From Streptomyces sp. NBC_01288 (GTDB taxonomy: Bacteria > Actinomycetota > Actinomycetes > Streptomycetales > Streptomycetaceae): a DNA stretch of 64,000 bases. Shown here piece after piece: positions 34,588-42,959 of this stretch (its first letter is position 1; each line of letters begins with the position of its first letter). Location of the stretch: the NCBI RefSeq assembly GCF_035982055.1, contig NZ_CP108427.1, positions 4,030,001-4,094,000 on the forward strand, given 5' to 3'. The notes under the pieces are model-generated. The model did not search any database. It was not told the DNA's origin and saw nothing but the letters and a program-made list of their open reading frames with translations. The position numbers and the translations under genes were made by a program.

Positions 34588-35070
34588 TCAATACATCGAC
34601 ACAAGGGCTGCCACTCCCACAACAGCCGTAAGAAGCATGAAAAGCAACAGCAACAACGCATACCGGAGCAGCCGTCCACCGGGTTGCCCGTGCCCGTTCT
34701 CCGACGTCTCCGGCGGGGTGTCCCACCACGGCAGGGTCGGGTCGTCCCGGTACTCGTCCCCAGCCTGCCCGGCTCCCTCCCCCTGCACCGGAACCGTCTC
34801 CGGGCGGGGCCAGGCCTGGACCGCCAACTCCCAGCGCACGCCGATGCGTTCGGGGTCGGCGCCGGCCACCCGGCACAGGGCGAGAACGGCCTGCCGGGGC
34901 GGGGGCTGGGTGGCGTTGAGATACCGGTGCCAGGAGGACTTGCTGTACGCGGTGCGCGCCCCGAGGGCCACCAGGCTCAGCCCGGTGCGGTCCTTGAGGA
35001 GGCGCAGCTGTTCCACGAAGTGCCGCACCTCCGCCGGGAGTTCGTCCGGCAGCGGCTGCCAGCCGCCCAT
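34588..35070 (-). CDS. Membrane-tethered XRE-type HTH protein, short paralogue
   Basis: 160 residues. The head is related to that of the downstream XRE-DUF2690 protein (LPDELPAEVRHFVEQLRLL, RTAYSKSSWHRYLN). It lacks the outer domain and ends just after one membrane helix (LLRYALLLLLFMLLTAVVGV). Start ATG 35070 with GGAGG five bases upstream; a longer frame to 35127 is less likely. The two genes are 75 bases apart and in the same direction, so a duplication with loss of the outer domain is the simplest reading. Confidence 0.8.
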   Translation of the reverse strand: MGGWQPLPDELPAEVRHFVEQLRLLKDRTGLSLVALGARTAYSKSSWHRYLNATQPPPRQAVLALCRVAGADPERIGVRWELAVQAWPRPETVPVQGEGAGQAGDEYRDDPTLPWWDTPPETSENGHGQPGGRLLRYALLLLLFMLLTAVVGVAALVSMY

Positions 35071-35250
35071 CGCACCTCCATCGCCCGCGCCCGCCCCACT
35101 TGCCCGTTCCGAGCGAAATGACGACACCGGAAGGGGAACGGTTCCCTCGTCGCCGGGCGGTGCGGAGCGCGTAGCGAAACGGTCACCTCCCTGCCACAGC
35201 GCGCTGACAGGTATTGAGCGGGACCCCCACCGGGCGCCACGGTGAATGCA

Positions 35251-35294
35251 GACGGCGGCGCGTCCTTGCTCGGGGGAGAGGACGGGCCGCCGTC
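35251..35294 (-). terminator. Hairpin terminator after the folD-DUF3017 transcript
   Basis: GACGGCGGCGCGTCCT (35251-35266) pairs, with one internal offset, with AGGACGGGCCGCCGTC (35279-35294) across a 12-base loop. It lies about 30 bases beyond the stop of the DUF3017 gene on the leftward transcript. Confidence 0.6.
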
Positions 35295-35323
35295 GTGTGT
35301 CGCGAACTTCCAGGAGCGGCGAG

Positions 35324-35935
35324 CTAGTTGCTGTTGACGGTGTAGTGCAGGGTGTCCTTCAGATACGGGAGCGTCAGCCACGGCTTCGGCTGCGCCATCA
35401 GCGCCAGCAGGACGATCGCGAGGCCGAGCACGCCGTAGGTGACGATGTCGGTGAAGCGGGAGCGTACGGCGAGCATGCCGACGTCCGGCATGACCCAGCG
35501 CAGGACGGCGCCGGCCAGTAGCGCTGCGCCGATCAGCAGGATGCCGTAGCGGAAGACGTCGAAGGCGGTCAGGAGGAGGCCGAGGCCGACCGTGCCGAGG
35601 ATGGCGAGGATCGGCCACTGGCGGGCCGGGGCCGGGGCGTCGCGCGGGGCGGCCCGGCCGCCGCCCTCGGGGCGGGCGGTGTCCCGGGTGAAGAGGGGGA
35701 AGCGGCGGGTGGCGCGGCGCGGCCTGCCGTCGGCGTCGGGCGCGCTGACCGGGTCCGTGACCTCGATGTCGTCGTCCCCGGGAGCTACGGTGGCCACGGC
35801 GTCCGCGCTCGTGGCGGGGTCCGTCACCTCGGTGTCTTCCACGGCGTCCACACCCTTACTGGGACCGGGGTCCTTGCTCGCAGGGCCTTCAGAGTTTTCA
35901 GGGTTCTCAGGGCTTCCAGAGCTTTCAGGCGACAC
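35324..35935 (-). CDS. DUF3017 family membrane protein
   Basis: 203 residues. The first 105 are acidic, Pro/Ser-rich and probably disordered; the last 95 form the DUF3017 domain with two to three helices (WPILAILGTVGLGLLLTAFDVFRYG, IVTYGVLGLAIVLLALMAQPKPW in parts). The family is found in actinobacteria directly after folD, as here. The GTG at 35935 lies inside the end of folD (11-base overlap), so the genes are coupled. Function unknown. Confidence 0.85.
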   Translation of the reverse strand: MSPESSGSPENPENSEGPASKDPGPSKGVDAVEDTEVTDPATSADAVATVAPGDDDIEVTDPVSAPDADGRPRRATRRFPLFTRDTARPEGGGRAAPRDAPAPARQWPILAILGTVGLGLLLTAFDVFRYGILLIGAALLAGAVLRWVMPDVGMLAVRSRFTDIVTYGVLGLAIVLLALMAQPKPWLTLPYLKDTLHYTVNSN

Positions 35936-36779
35936 TGCGCTCGGCCGCCTCGACCACGTTGACGAGCAGCTGGGCGCGGGTCATCGGGCCGACTCCGCCG
36001 GGGTTCGGGGAGATGAAGCCGGCGACCTCGGCGACGCCCGGGTGGACGTCCCCCACGATCTTGCCGTCGGCGTTGCGGGAGACGCCCACGTCGAGGACGG
36101 CGGCGCCCGGCTTCACGTCCTCGGGGCGGATCAGGTGGGCGGAACCGGCGGCGGCGACGATGATGTCGGCGCGCTTGAGGTGCGAGGAGAGGTCGCGGGT
36201 GCCCGTGTGGCACTGGGTCACGGTGGCGTTCTCGCTGCGCCGGGTCAGGAGGAGCGGCATCGGGCGGCCGATGGTGACACCACGTCCGACGACCACGACC
36301 TCGGCGCCCTTGATCTCCACGCCGTAGCGGCGCAGGAGGGTGAGGACGCCGTTCGGGGTGCAGGGCAGCGGGGCGGGCTCGTTGAGGACGAGGCGGCCGA
36401 GGTTCATCGGGTGGAGGCCGTCGGCGTCCTTGTCCGGGTCCATGAGTTCGAGGATGCGGTTCTCGTCGATGCCCTTGGGGAGCGGGAGTTGGACGATGTA
36501 CCCGGTGCAGGTGGGGTCCTCGTTCAGCTCCTTCACCACCGCCTCGATCTCCTCCTGCGAGGCGGTGGCGGGCAGCTGGCGCTGGATGGACGCGATGCCC
36601 ACCTGGGCGCAGTCCCGGTGCTTGCCGGCGACGTACTTCTGGCTGCCGGGGTCGTCCCCGACCAGGATCGTGCCGAGGCCGGGCGTGACGCCCTTCTCCT
36701 TCAGCGCCGCCACGCGGGCGGTCAGATCGGACTTGATCGCGGCTGCGGTGGCCTTGCCATCGAGAATCTGGGCGGTCAT
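35925..36779 (-). CDS. folD: Methylene-THF dehydrogenase / methenyl-THF cyclohydrolase
   Basis: Converts 5,10-methylene-THF to 10-formyl-THF in two steps, supplying PurN and PurH. The 284-residue product has KYVAGKHRDC (catalytic Lys), GYIVQLPLPKG, PCTPNGV and the NADP motif VVVGRGVTIGRPM. Start ATG 36779, with GAGG upstream. It overlaps the DUF3017 gene and is divergent from the RDD gene across a region rich in palindromes. Confidence 0.94.
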   Translation of the reverse strand: MTAQILDGKATAAAIKSDLTARVAALKEKGVTPGLGTILVGDDPGSQKYVAGKHRDCAQVGIASIQRQLPATASQEEIEAVVKELNEDPTCTGYIVQLPLPKGIDENRILELMDPDKDADGLHPMNLGRLVLNEPAPLPCTPNGVLTLLRRYGVEIKGAEVVVVGRGVTIGRPMPLLLTRRSENATVTQCHTGTRDLSSHLKRADIIVAAAGSAHLIRPEDVKPGAAVLDVGVSRNADGKIVGDVHPGVAEVAGFISPNPGGVGPMTRAQLLVNVVEAAERSVA

Positions 36780-36853
36780 GGACCCATCCTCGCGGATGAC
36801 GCCCTCCGGGTTCCAATCCGGGTACACCCCGGGTGTATCGCCATGATCACTGA

Positions 36854-36944
36854 TGTTGCACTTACACAACACCTATGGAATGCCGCTGGACAAATTCCAG
36901 CCTCGACTAGAACGATGAACGCCGCAGTACTGCGGTAGGTGTTG
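36854..36944. promoter_or_regulatory. Nested inverted repeats between folD and the RDD gene
   Basis: Three symmetric elements lie in 90 bases: TGTTG...CAACA (36854-36871), CAACACCTA (36867-36875) matched by TAGGTGTTG (36936-36944), and the perfect palindrome CCGCAGTACTGCGG (36922-36935). This could be operators for a regulator of the divergent pair, or a structured leader of the RDD mRNA. Confidence 0.5.
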
Positions 36945-37023
36945 GGGGGCAAGCCGCTCATCTTGTGACATTCCTCCGCGCGATCCGCATCGTCCCCGCA
37001 TTGCCAACGGAGGAAAACCCGTC

Positions 37024-37611
37024 ATGAGTTACGACCCGAACAACCCCTACGGACAGCCGCAGCAGAACCCCCAGCAGGGCTACGGCCAGCCGCAGCAGCC
37101 CCAGGGCCAGCCGGGCTACGGCTACCCGCAGGGCGCGCCCCAGGGTGTCCCGCCGCAGCAGGGCTACGGCTACCCGCAGCAGCCGGCGTACCCCGGTTAC
37201 CAGCAGGCCGGTTACGGCGCGACCCCGCCGTACGCGAACTGGGGCCAGCGCTTCCTCGGCACCCTGGTCGACATCCTCGTCTTCATCGTGCCGTACATCC
37301 TGGTCATCGTCAGCCAGGGCAAGGGGGTGCTGCTGGCCATCGGTGGCCTCGCTCTTGTCGCCCTCGCCATCTGGCAGCTGATCCGCGAGGGCCGCACCGG
37401 CCAGACCGTCGGCAAGCAGGCGCTGGGCATCCGCCTGGTCCGCGAGAGCGACGGCCAGCCGCTCGGTGTCGGCATGGCGTTCGTCCGCCGCCTCGCCCAC
37501 TTCCTCGACAGCCTCGCGTGCTACCTCGGCTGGCTGTGGCCGGCGTGGGACGCGAAGCGTCAGACGTTCGCGGACAAGGTCTGCGGTTCGATCGTGATCC
37601 GCACGCAGTAG
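37024..37611 (+). CDS. RDD family membrane protein with Pro/Gln/Gly/Tyr-rich head
   Basis: 195 residues. The first 70 are low-complexity repeats of the GYGxPQQP type; then ANWGQRFLGTLVDILVF begins the RDD domain with two to three membrane spans and the family's second signature (REGRTGQTVGKQALGIRLVR). RDD proteins are thought to be ion or solute transporters or scaffolds. GGAGG lies about 9 bases before the ATG. A strong terminator follows. Confidence 0.85.
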   Translation: MSYDPNNPYGQPQQNPQQGYGQPQQPQGQPGYGYPQGAPQGVPPQQGYGYPQQPAYPGYQQAGYGATPPYANWGQRFLGTLVDILVFIVPYILVIVSQGKGVLLAIGGLALVALAIWQLIREGRTGQTVGKQALGIRLVRESDGQPLGVGMAFVRRLAHFLDSLACYLGWLWPAWDAKRQTFADKVCGSIVIRTQ

Positions 37612-37632
37612 TCCGCCTGTTCGCGTGTTCGC

Positions 37633-37672
37633 CCCCGGGGCCGGGTCACCAGGTGGTGACCCGGCCCCGGGG
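37633..37672. terminator. Strong hairpin terminator after the RDD gene
   Basis: A perfect 18-base-pair stem (37633-37650 with 37655-37672) with a 4-base loop, followed by CGTTT. It sits between the rightward RDD gene and the leftward regulator module and can serve both directions. Confidence 0.88.
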
Positions 37673-37685
37673 CGTTTGAGCTCCG

Positions 37686-37799
37686 CTACTTGAGCCCGTC
37701 GACGAAGGGGGTCCAGGCGGGGGCGGGGATGAGGAGCGCGGGGCCATGGGGGACCTTGGAGTCCCGGACGGGGACGAGGCCGGGGAGGTCGTCGCGGAC
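37686..37799 (-). pseudogene. DUF397 remnant (C-terminal half only)
   Basis: Starting right after the stop of the XRE/DUF5753 gene, a 37-codon frame reads VRDSKVPHGPALLIPAP and ends in WTPFVDGLK, the usual C-terminal half of DUF397 proteins. The N-terminal half with the typical W-R-K-S-S-Y-S signature is missing, and no start codon or ribosome site precedes it. In Streptomyces a full DUF397 gene normally follows such regulators. A deletion that joined the regulator's stop to the middle of the DUF397 gene explains this. Confidence 0.7.
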
Positions 37800-37800
37800 G

Positions 37801-38652
37801 TCAGGCCCTGAGCTTGCCGTTCCGGTGGTCGTCCGCCGCTTGTTCGACCATGTCCAAGGACGTCTCCGGAGGTAGGGCCACGGCCCGGAGCAGGTCGTAC
37901 GACCGGCGGTAGTCCGTCACCAGGCTCGGGCAGTCGATCAGTTGGCCGGTGTGGAGGCCCTCTGTGTACACCACGGGCGGTGCGTCCGGGAAGGTCATCA
38001 CCTTGACCATGCCCATCATGAACGGATGGGCCGCCAGCGTTTCCAGGAGGATCTGCAGAACGCCCCGCGTGGAGCGGATCACGTGTGCGACGTGCTCCAA
38101 CTGGACGGCCATCTCCTCCGACGGCAGCAGCGGCCTGCGGATCAGGCTCTCGTGCACGATCGTCCAGATCTCCGGCCGGTCCTCCGCTCGCCAGACCTTG
38201 GCCCGGTCCATGCGAGCCTTGACCTGCTTCTCGACGGCTTCGGGCCGCAGCCAGGGGCTACCGATCGTCACGACCTTCCGGGCGAACGCCTCCGTCTGCA
38301 ACAGCCCCGGAAGCAGCATCGGCCCCCAGTCCTCGATCGAGGCCGCGTGCCTCTCGATCGCCGCGGCATCCGCGAAGTACTCCGCGTGCCCCGACTGCTT
38401 CGCCTTCTGTACGTCTTCACAACGCCGCTCGAAAAAACCGTCGGTCTCCAGCACCTTGTCGACGTGCCGGGCCAGATCCAGCGGCATCCGCCGCTCACCG
38501 CGCTCGACCTGACTCAGGAGCGAGATGCCCCGGTAGTTTCCCTCCACCAACTCCTTGAGCGTGAGCCCCGCTTCTTCCCTCTTGAAGCGCAACTCGGCGC
38601 CGTAAAAAGAGGGAACGTCCGCCGACGCGTCGGGCTCTTTGCGTACCGGCAC
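37801..38652 (-). CDS. XRE-family regulator with DUF5753 domain
   Basis: 283 residues. The HTH lies at about 18-75 (LRFKREEAGLTLKELVEG, SLLSQVERGERRMP), and the DUF5753 domain follows from about 95 (EDWGPMLLPGLLQTEAFAR through QIL-type helices). In Streptomyces these pair with a DUF397 protein and a nearby HATPase to control development and antibiotic production. Here the DUF397 partner is a remnant. It is divergent from a small gene and the HATPase gene across a 127-base promoter region. Confidence 0.9.
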   Translation of the reverse strand: MPVRKEPDASADVPSFYGAELRFKREEAGLTLKELVEGNYRGISLLSQVERGERRMPLDLARHVDKVLETDGFFERRCEDVQKAKQSGHAEYFADAAAIERHAASIEDWGPMLLPGLLQTEAFARKVVTIGSPWLRPEAVEKQVKARMDRAKVWRAEDRPEIWTIVHESLIRRPLLPSEEMAVQLEHVAHVIRSTRGVLQILLETLAAHPFMMGMVKVMTFPDAPPVVYTEGLHTGQLIDCPSLVTDYRRSYDLLRAVALPPETSLDMVEQAADDHRNGKLRA

Positions 38653-38779
38653 GAATCACCACCGTCATTTCCCAGTTCCCGTGTGCAATCCAAACCACTG
38701 TCACGGTACGAGATTTGACGCCATTGTGTGAGGGATTCGTCACGGAGCGCACGACGCGCGCAGAGAAAGGCGTAGGGGC

Positions 38780-38989
38780 ATGACTAGCCACTTCTCCCAC
38801 GAGGCCAACAGCGAAGTGGCCGAACTCCAGGCCGCGTTGAAAGCCAACGGGATCATCCTGCCGTCCCTCGGCCTCGACCTCCCCTCCGTCGTCCAGACCT
38901 ACGGCCCCCCGCTCGTCGAACTCGGGAACTGCAACCTCGACACCGCCAGGGCCCTCACCGCCGCCCTCCTCAAGGCGGCCGGCCGGTGA
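38780..38989 (+). CDS. Small protein of the XRE/HATPase module
   Basis: 69 residues: MTSHFSHEANSEVAELQAAL, then LPSLGLDLPSVVQTYGPPLVELG and an Ala-rich end. It has no known motif. Small acidic proteins of this size are common between such regulators and HATPase genes. Its TGA overlaps the GTG of the HATPase gene by four bases, so translation is coupled. Confidence 0.75.
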   Translation: MTSHFSHEANSEVAELQAALKANGIILPSLGLDLPSVVQTYGPPLVELGNCNLDTARALTAALLKAAGR

Positions 38990-39405
38990 CTCCGCTCGTC
39001 CTGGAACTCCTCGCCGTACCCATGGTGGTGCCGGAGGCCCGCCGTGCCGTACGCGCGCATCTCGGCGTCCCGTGTCCCGAAGTCCAGCTCTGTGTCAGCG
39101 AGTTGCTGACCAACGTGATCCGGCACATCGGCGAGGGCACCCCGGTGACCCTGAGAGTGACCCACACCGACGGCCGTACCCGAGTCGCCGTCACGGACCC
39201 GGAACCGTACGCCTGGCTCGTCGTACGCGCGGCCGGGCCCGGCGACGAGAACGGCCGCGGGCTCGTGCTGCTCGACGCGCTCGCTACGCGGTGGGGCGTG
39301 GAACAGGGGCCCGAGGGCAAGACGGTGTGGTGCGAACTCCCCCCGCCCGAGGCCGACTTCAGCTCCGGAGCCCGCCCCGCCCCACTGAACAGTTCGCGCC
39401 AATAA
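38986..39405 (+). CDS. RsbW-like ATP-binding protein (HATPase domain)
   Basis: 139 residues of the GHKL ATPase fold: the N box is CVSELLTNVIRHIG, and the G1/G2 region is VTDPEPYAWLVVRA to ENGRGLVLLDALATRWGV. It lacks a membrane or phosphoacceptor domain, as in RsbW-type anti-sigma kinases. In this setting it would be a switch protein of the XRE module rather than a sensor kinase. Start GTG 38986, coupled to the small upstream gene. Confidence 0.87.
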   Translation: MTPLVLELLAVPMVVPEARRAVRAHLGVPCPEVQLCVSELLTNVIRHIGEGTPVTLRVTHTDGRTRVAVTDPEPYAWLVVRAAGPGDENGRGLVLLDALATRWGVEQGPEGKTVWCELPPPEADFSSGARPAPLNSSRQ

Positions 39406-39502
39406 GCGCCAGCGCCCGGGTCTCGGCCGCACAAGGGGGACACCGGCCCGGTACGTCGCCCTACCCTGACACCGGTAGCTGTCGGGCACGGGGAGACGCA
39501 CC

Positions 39503-40261
39503 TTGTACAGCATCGTCGTGGTACCTCCGCCCACCTCGGAGGACGAGCGAAACCGCACCCAGCACCGGCTCGCCCCCGGCGAGCGGCTCACCTTCGGACG
39601 TGCCGGGTGCGGCGCCGACCTGCCGATCGCGCACGAGGGCGTCTCGCGCCGGGCGGGTGAGATCGGCGCCCAGGGCGCGTTCTGGACGCTCAGCAACCTC
39701 AGCCGGGAGCAGACGTACGTCGTCGAGAACCCGGAGGGCGCGGGCGAGCACATCAAGGTCGGACCGGGGCGGCTGGACGCACCCGTCCCCTTCGAGTTCT
39801 CGCGGATCGTGCTGCCCGCGGCCGGTGACCTGCTCCCCATCGAGGTGTGGGCGCCCCGCCACGACTACCTGCACGCGGAGGCCGGCGGCGACAACGCTGT
39901 CGGCGGGACCACCGCGCCCGCGTTCTCCGTCGACCGCACCAAGCGCTACTTCGCGGTCCTCGCCGCCCTGTGCGAACCCCGCCTGCGCGGCGAACCGCAC
40001 GCCCCGCTGCCCACGGTCGACCAGGTCGTCGACCGGCTGCGCCCCAACTGGCCCGCCGCGTCCCGTACTTCGGTCCAGTGGAACATCGACTACCTGGCCG
40101 TGAAGCTGCGCCTGAAGCCCGGCCCGGACGAGGCGGACCAGGGCCCGCGCCTCAACGGCAAGAAGGAGTCCCTGGTGTCGCTGGCTCTCCGCTTCGACCT
40201 CGTCCGGGAGGACGACCTGCTCGTCCTCGCCGCCGCGCCGACGGGCCGGTCGGCCCGGTGA
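39503..40261 (+). CDS. FHA-like protein, partner of the downstream kinase
   Basis: 252 residues. The N-terminal 100 residues look like a forkhead-associated domain (LTFGRAGCGADLPIAHEGVS, with the G-R and later S/R positions), which binds phosphothreonine. The rest (about 145-245) is a helical region with a WxxIDYLAVKLRL stretch. The start is a TTG at 39503, supported by GGGGAG eight bases upstream. The stop overlaps the GTG of the kinase by four bases, so the two proteins should be made together; it is likely the kinase's substrate or adaptor. Confidence 0.8.
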   Translation: MYSIVVVPPPTSEDERNRTQHRLAPGERLTFGRAGCGADLPIAHEGVSRRAGEIGAQGAFWTLSNLSREQTYVVENPEGAGEHIKVGPGRLDAPVPFEFSRIVLPAAGDLLPIEVWAPRHDYLHAEAGGDNAVGGTTAPAFSVDRTKRYFAVLAALCEPRLRGEPHAPLPTVDQVVDRLRPNWPAASRTSVQWNIDYLAVKLRLKPGPDEADQGPRLNGKKESLVSLALRFDLVREDDLLVLAAAPTGRSAR

Positions 40262-41853
40262 CCGAGCCGTACGCCGTCGAGGTCCCCCGGGGCTACCGCG
40301 TCGGCGTGTGGGAGGTGCGGGCACCGATCGCCACGGGCGCGTTCGGCAGCGTCTACGAGGCCCGGCGCACCGCCGACGCACCCGGCGAGGGCCGGGACCA
40401 GAACCTCCCCCCGGACCAGGGCCAGGAACTCCCCCGCACCGCCGCCCTGAAGTTCCTGCCGACCGGCACGGGCACCCCGCGCCAACTCGCCCATCTGCGC
40501 GAACTCGTCGAGCGCGAGGTCGAGTTGCACCGGCGCCTGAAGAGACCCCGGCTCATCCGGATGTACGACACCCTCACCGTCGACGACCCGTCCCGCCCCG
40601 CCCTCGACGGCGCCACCGTGCTCGTCCTGGAGAAGGCGGAGAGATCGCTGGCGTCCCTGCTGTCCGGCACCCCGCGCCCCGCCGCCGGACCCGTCCTCCT
40701 CGCGCAGATCTGCGAGGGGCTGGCCCAGCTGCACCGCGCCGGCTGGGTGCACGGTGACCTGAAACCGGCCAACGTCCTGCTGATGAAGGACGGTTCGGCA
40801 CGGCTGGCGGACTTCAACATGGCGGCGGAACTGGAGGGCACGCACGCGTACACCCCGGCGTTCTCCACCCCGGACTACACACCCCCCGAAGTCCTCTGGT
40901 CGGAGGTCGACGAACGCGGCCGCCGTATCCGCCCCTCCGCGGACGTCTGGGCCTTCGGCGTCCTGTCCCACCTCGTCCTCGCCGACTCCTTCCCCCTCCC
41001 CGGCACCACCCCGGCGGCCCGCCGGGACGCGGCGGCCTCCTACGCCACCGGCACCGACGAGTTACGGCTCTCCCCCGAACTCCCCGACGCCTGGCGGGAG
41101 ATCGTCCGCGACTGCCTCACCCGCACCCACGCCGACCGCATCGCCACGGCCGCCCTGCTGCGCCGCGTCGAGTCGGCGGCCGGCACGGGCACCTCGCCCC
41201 GGCTGTCGCGCGGCCCGGTGCCGCAGCGCCGCCGGACCGCCGTGACCGTCGGCTCGGTGATCGCCACGGTGGCCGTCGCCGCCGCCGGCTACGGCATCAG
41301 CACCTGGGCCGGATCGGGCACGACCACGACCCCGGACGCCACGGGCTCGCCCGCCGCGTACGGTGCCGCCGAACTCCGCACCGACAAGGGCGTCCCGGTC
41401 CGGTACCGCGAGCTGATCGTCGACTCCGCCCACCAGTGCGCCCTGCCGGAGGTCACCCCGGCCCTCGTCGCGGCGATGCTGAAGACGGAGAGCAACTTCG
41501 ACCCGGACCTCTCGGACCCGTCGGTGCCGGGCGGCGGCGAGTACGGCATCGCCCGCTGGACACCGGCCGTCCTGCGCTGGTGGATCCGCGCCGACGGCGC
41601 CCCGGCCTCCGCGACCCCGGCCCCGCCCCTGACCCCGGCCCAGTCGATCCCGGCCATGGGCCGCTACCTGTGCTTCATCGACAGCGGACTGAAGGCCTCG
41701 CTGCCCGGAGACCGCCGCGTGCTGATCGCCGCCGCCTACCGGACGTCGTACAAGAAAGTGAACGACACGGGCGGCGTTCCCCCGAAGAACCGCGCCTACG
41801 CCGACCGCGTCGCGCACTACCTCACGGAGTACACGCCTCTCGGCGGACCGTGA
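40258..41853 (+). CDS. Ser/Thr protein kinase with extracellular lytic-transglycosylase-like domain
   Basis: 531 residues. Cytoplasmic kinase (about 10-305): P-loop GAFGSVY (27-33), K65, catalytic HGDLKPAN (165-172), and DFN at 185-187 in place of DFG. A basic linker and one helix (about 328-350) follow, then outside the cell an SLT-type fold (about 375-531) with ESNFDP (411-416, catalytic Glu position) and GGEYGIARWTP, as in Slt/lysozyme-like transglycosylases. Most actinobacterial kinases sense the wall with PASTA repeats; this one seems to use a wall-cleaving fold as sensor. Coupled to the FHA-like gene. Confidence 0.88.
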   Translation: MTEPYAVEVPRGYRVGVWEVRAPIATGAFGSVYEARRTADAPGEGRDQNLPPDQGQELPRTAALKFLPTGTGTPRQLAHLRELVEREVELHRRLKRPRLIRMYDTLTVDDPSRPALDGATVLVLEKAERSLASLLSGTPRPAAGPVLLAQICEGLAQLHRAGWVHGDLKPANVLLMKDGSARLADFNMAAELEGTHAYTPAFSTPDYTPPEVLWSEVDERGRRIRPSADVWAFGVLSHLVLADSFPLPGTTPAARRDAAASYATGTDELRLSPELPDAWREIVRDCLTRTHADRIATAALLRRVESAAGTGTSPRLSRGPVPQRRRTAVTVGSVIATVAVAAAGYGISTWAGSGTTTTPDATGSPAAYGAAELRTDKGVPVRYRELIVDSAHQCALPEVTPALVAAMLKTESNFDPDLSDPSVPGGGEYGIARWTPAVLRWWIRADGAPASATPAPPLTPAQSIPAMGRYLCFIDSGLKASLPGDRRVLIAAAYRTSYKKVNDTGGVPPKNRAYADRVAHYLTEYTPLGGP

Positions 41854-41946
41854 CCCTCAGAGTTCCCAGGTACCCCGCGCGGCCTGCGTGCCCCACGGTG
41901 TGAGTGCCGCCCTGGACGGGGTGGCAGGGGGAAACGGGGGCGTTTC

Positions 41947-42885
41947 ATGAAGCGTGCGTTCGCTTCGCTGTGCGCGGCCCTGGCGGTGACGGGGGCCGTC
42001 GTGACCGGATGCGGTCACGGCCCGGACTCCGGCACCCCGGGGCCGGCCGGCACGGCGGCCGACCAGTCCGGTCCGCGGCCGCTGACCTGGCAGCAGGAAC
42101 TCCGGATCGGCGACGCCCAACAGCGCCTGACCAGGCGGTGCATGAACAGCCACGGGTTCGCGTACTGGGAGGACCGCACGCTGACCCTGCGCGAGAGCCT
42201 GCCGGTGCGGTACGTACAGGACGACGTGGGGTGGGCCCGCGAGTACGGCTACGGCGGCCGCATCGAGGCGCGACAGGACCGGCTGCGCCTGCACAACCCC
42301 ATCGCGGCCTACCGCCAGAGCCTGTCCGCCACGCGCCGGACCGCCTTCGACAAGGCACTCGACGGCGGCGGCGACGTCCAGGTCCTCTCGGCCCGGCTGC
42401 CCGGCGGCGGCCAGGAGGTCCGCACCCGCCTCGGCGGCTGCACGAAGGTTGCCGAGAAGGCGCTCTACGGCGACCCGGCCGACTGGTTCCGCGCCTCGAA
42501 GACCGCGACCGGCCTGCCCGCCCTGTACGACCAAAACCTGCTCCGCGACCGGCAGTTGACCACCGCCGTAAGCGCCTGGTCGCGGTGCGTGAAACGGGCC
42601 GGGCTGTCCTATCCCGACCCCCAGGCCGCCCGGGACGCGGTGCGGGAGAACACCGCCCGCCTGGGCACCGACGACGCGGACAAGGCGTTCGCGACCGAAC
42701 GGAGGACCGCGGCCGCCGACGCCACGTGCGCCCGCGCGACCTCCCTGAAGACCGTGGCCACGGCCCGGGAGACGTACTACGTCGACCGGCTGCCCGGCCG
42801 CTACGGCGAGGCGCTCGACACCTACCGGCGCCTTGAGCGGCAGGCGTACGACCGCGCGGTGCGGATCGTGCCGCAACGCGCCTGA
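41947..42885 (+). CDS. Secreted lipoprotein of unknown function
   Basis: 312 residues with a lipobox (VVTGCGHG). The mature protein is mostly helical and charged, with four well-spaced cysteines (RRCMNSHGF, GGCTKVAEK, SRCVKRAG, ATCARAT) that may form two disulfides. No catalytic motif is seen. It begins 93 bases after the kinase gene and could belong to the same surface-sensing unit, but that is inference. Confidence 0.78.
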   Translation: MKRAFASLCAALAVTGAVVTGCGHGPDSGTPGPAGTAADQSGPRPLTWQQELRIGDAQQRLTRRCMNSHGFAYWEDRTLTLRESLPVRYVQDDVGWAREYGYGGRIEARQDRLRLHNPIAAYRQSLSATRRTAFDKALDGGGDVQVLSARLPGGGQEVRTRLGGCTKVAEKALYGDPADWFRASKTATGLPALYDQNLLRDRQLTTAVSAWSRCVKRAGLSYPDPQAARDAVRENTARLGTDDADKAFATERRTAAADATCARATSLKTVATARETYYVDRLPGRYGEALDTYRRLERQAYDRAVRIVPQRA

Positions 42886-42959
42886 CGCGGACTCGCACGA
42901 CATCCATCCGCAGACCCGTACCACCCACACGGAAACAACGGAAACAAGGGGGATCCACC

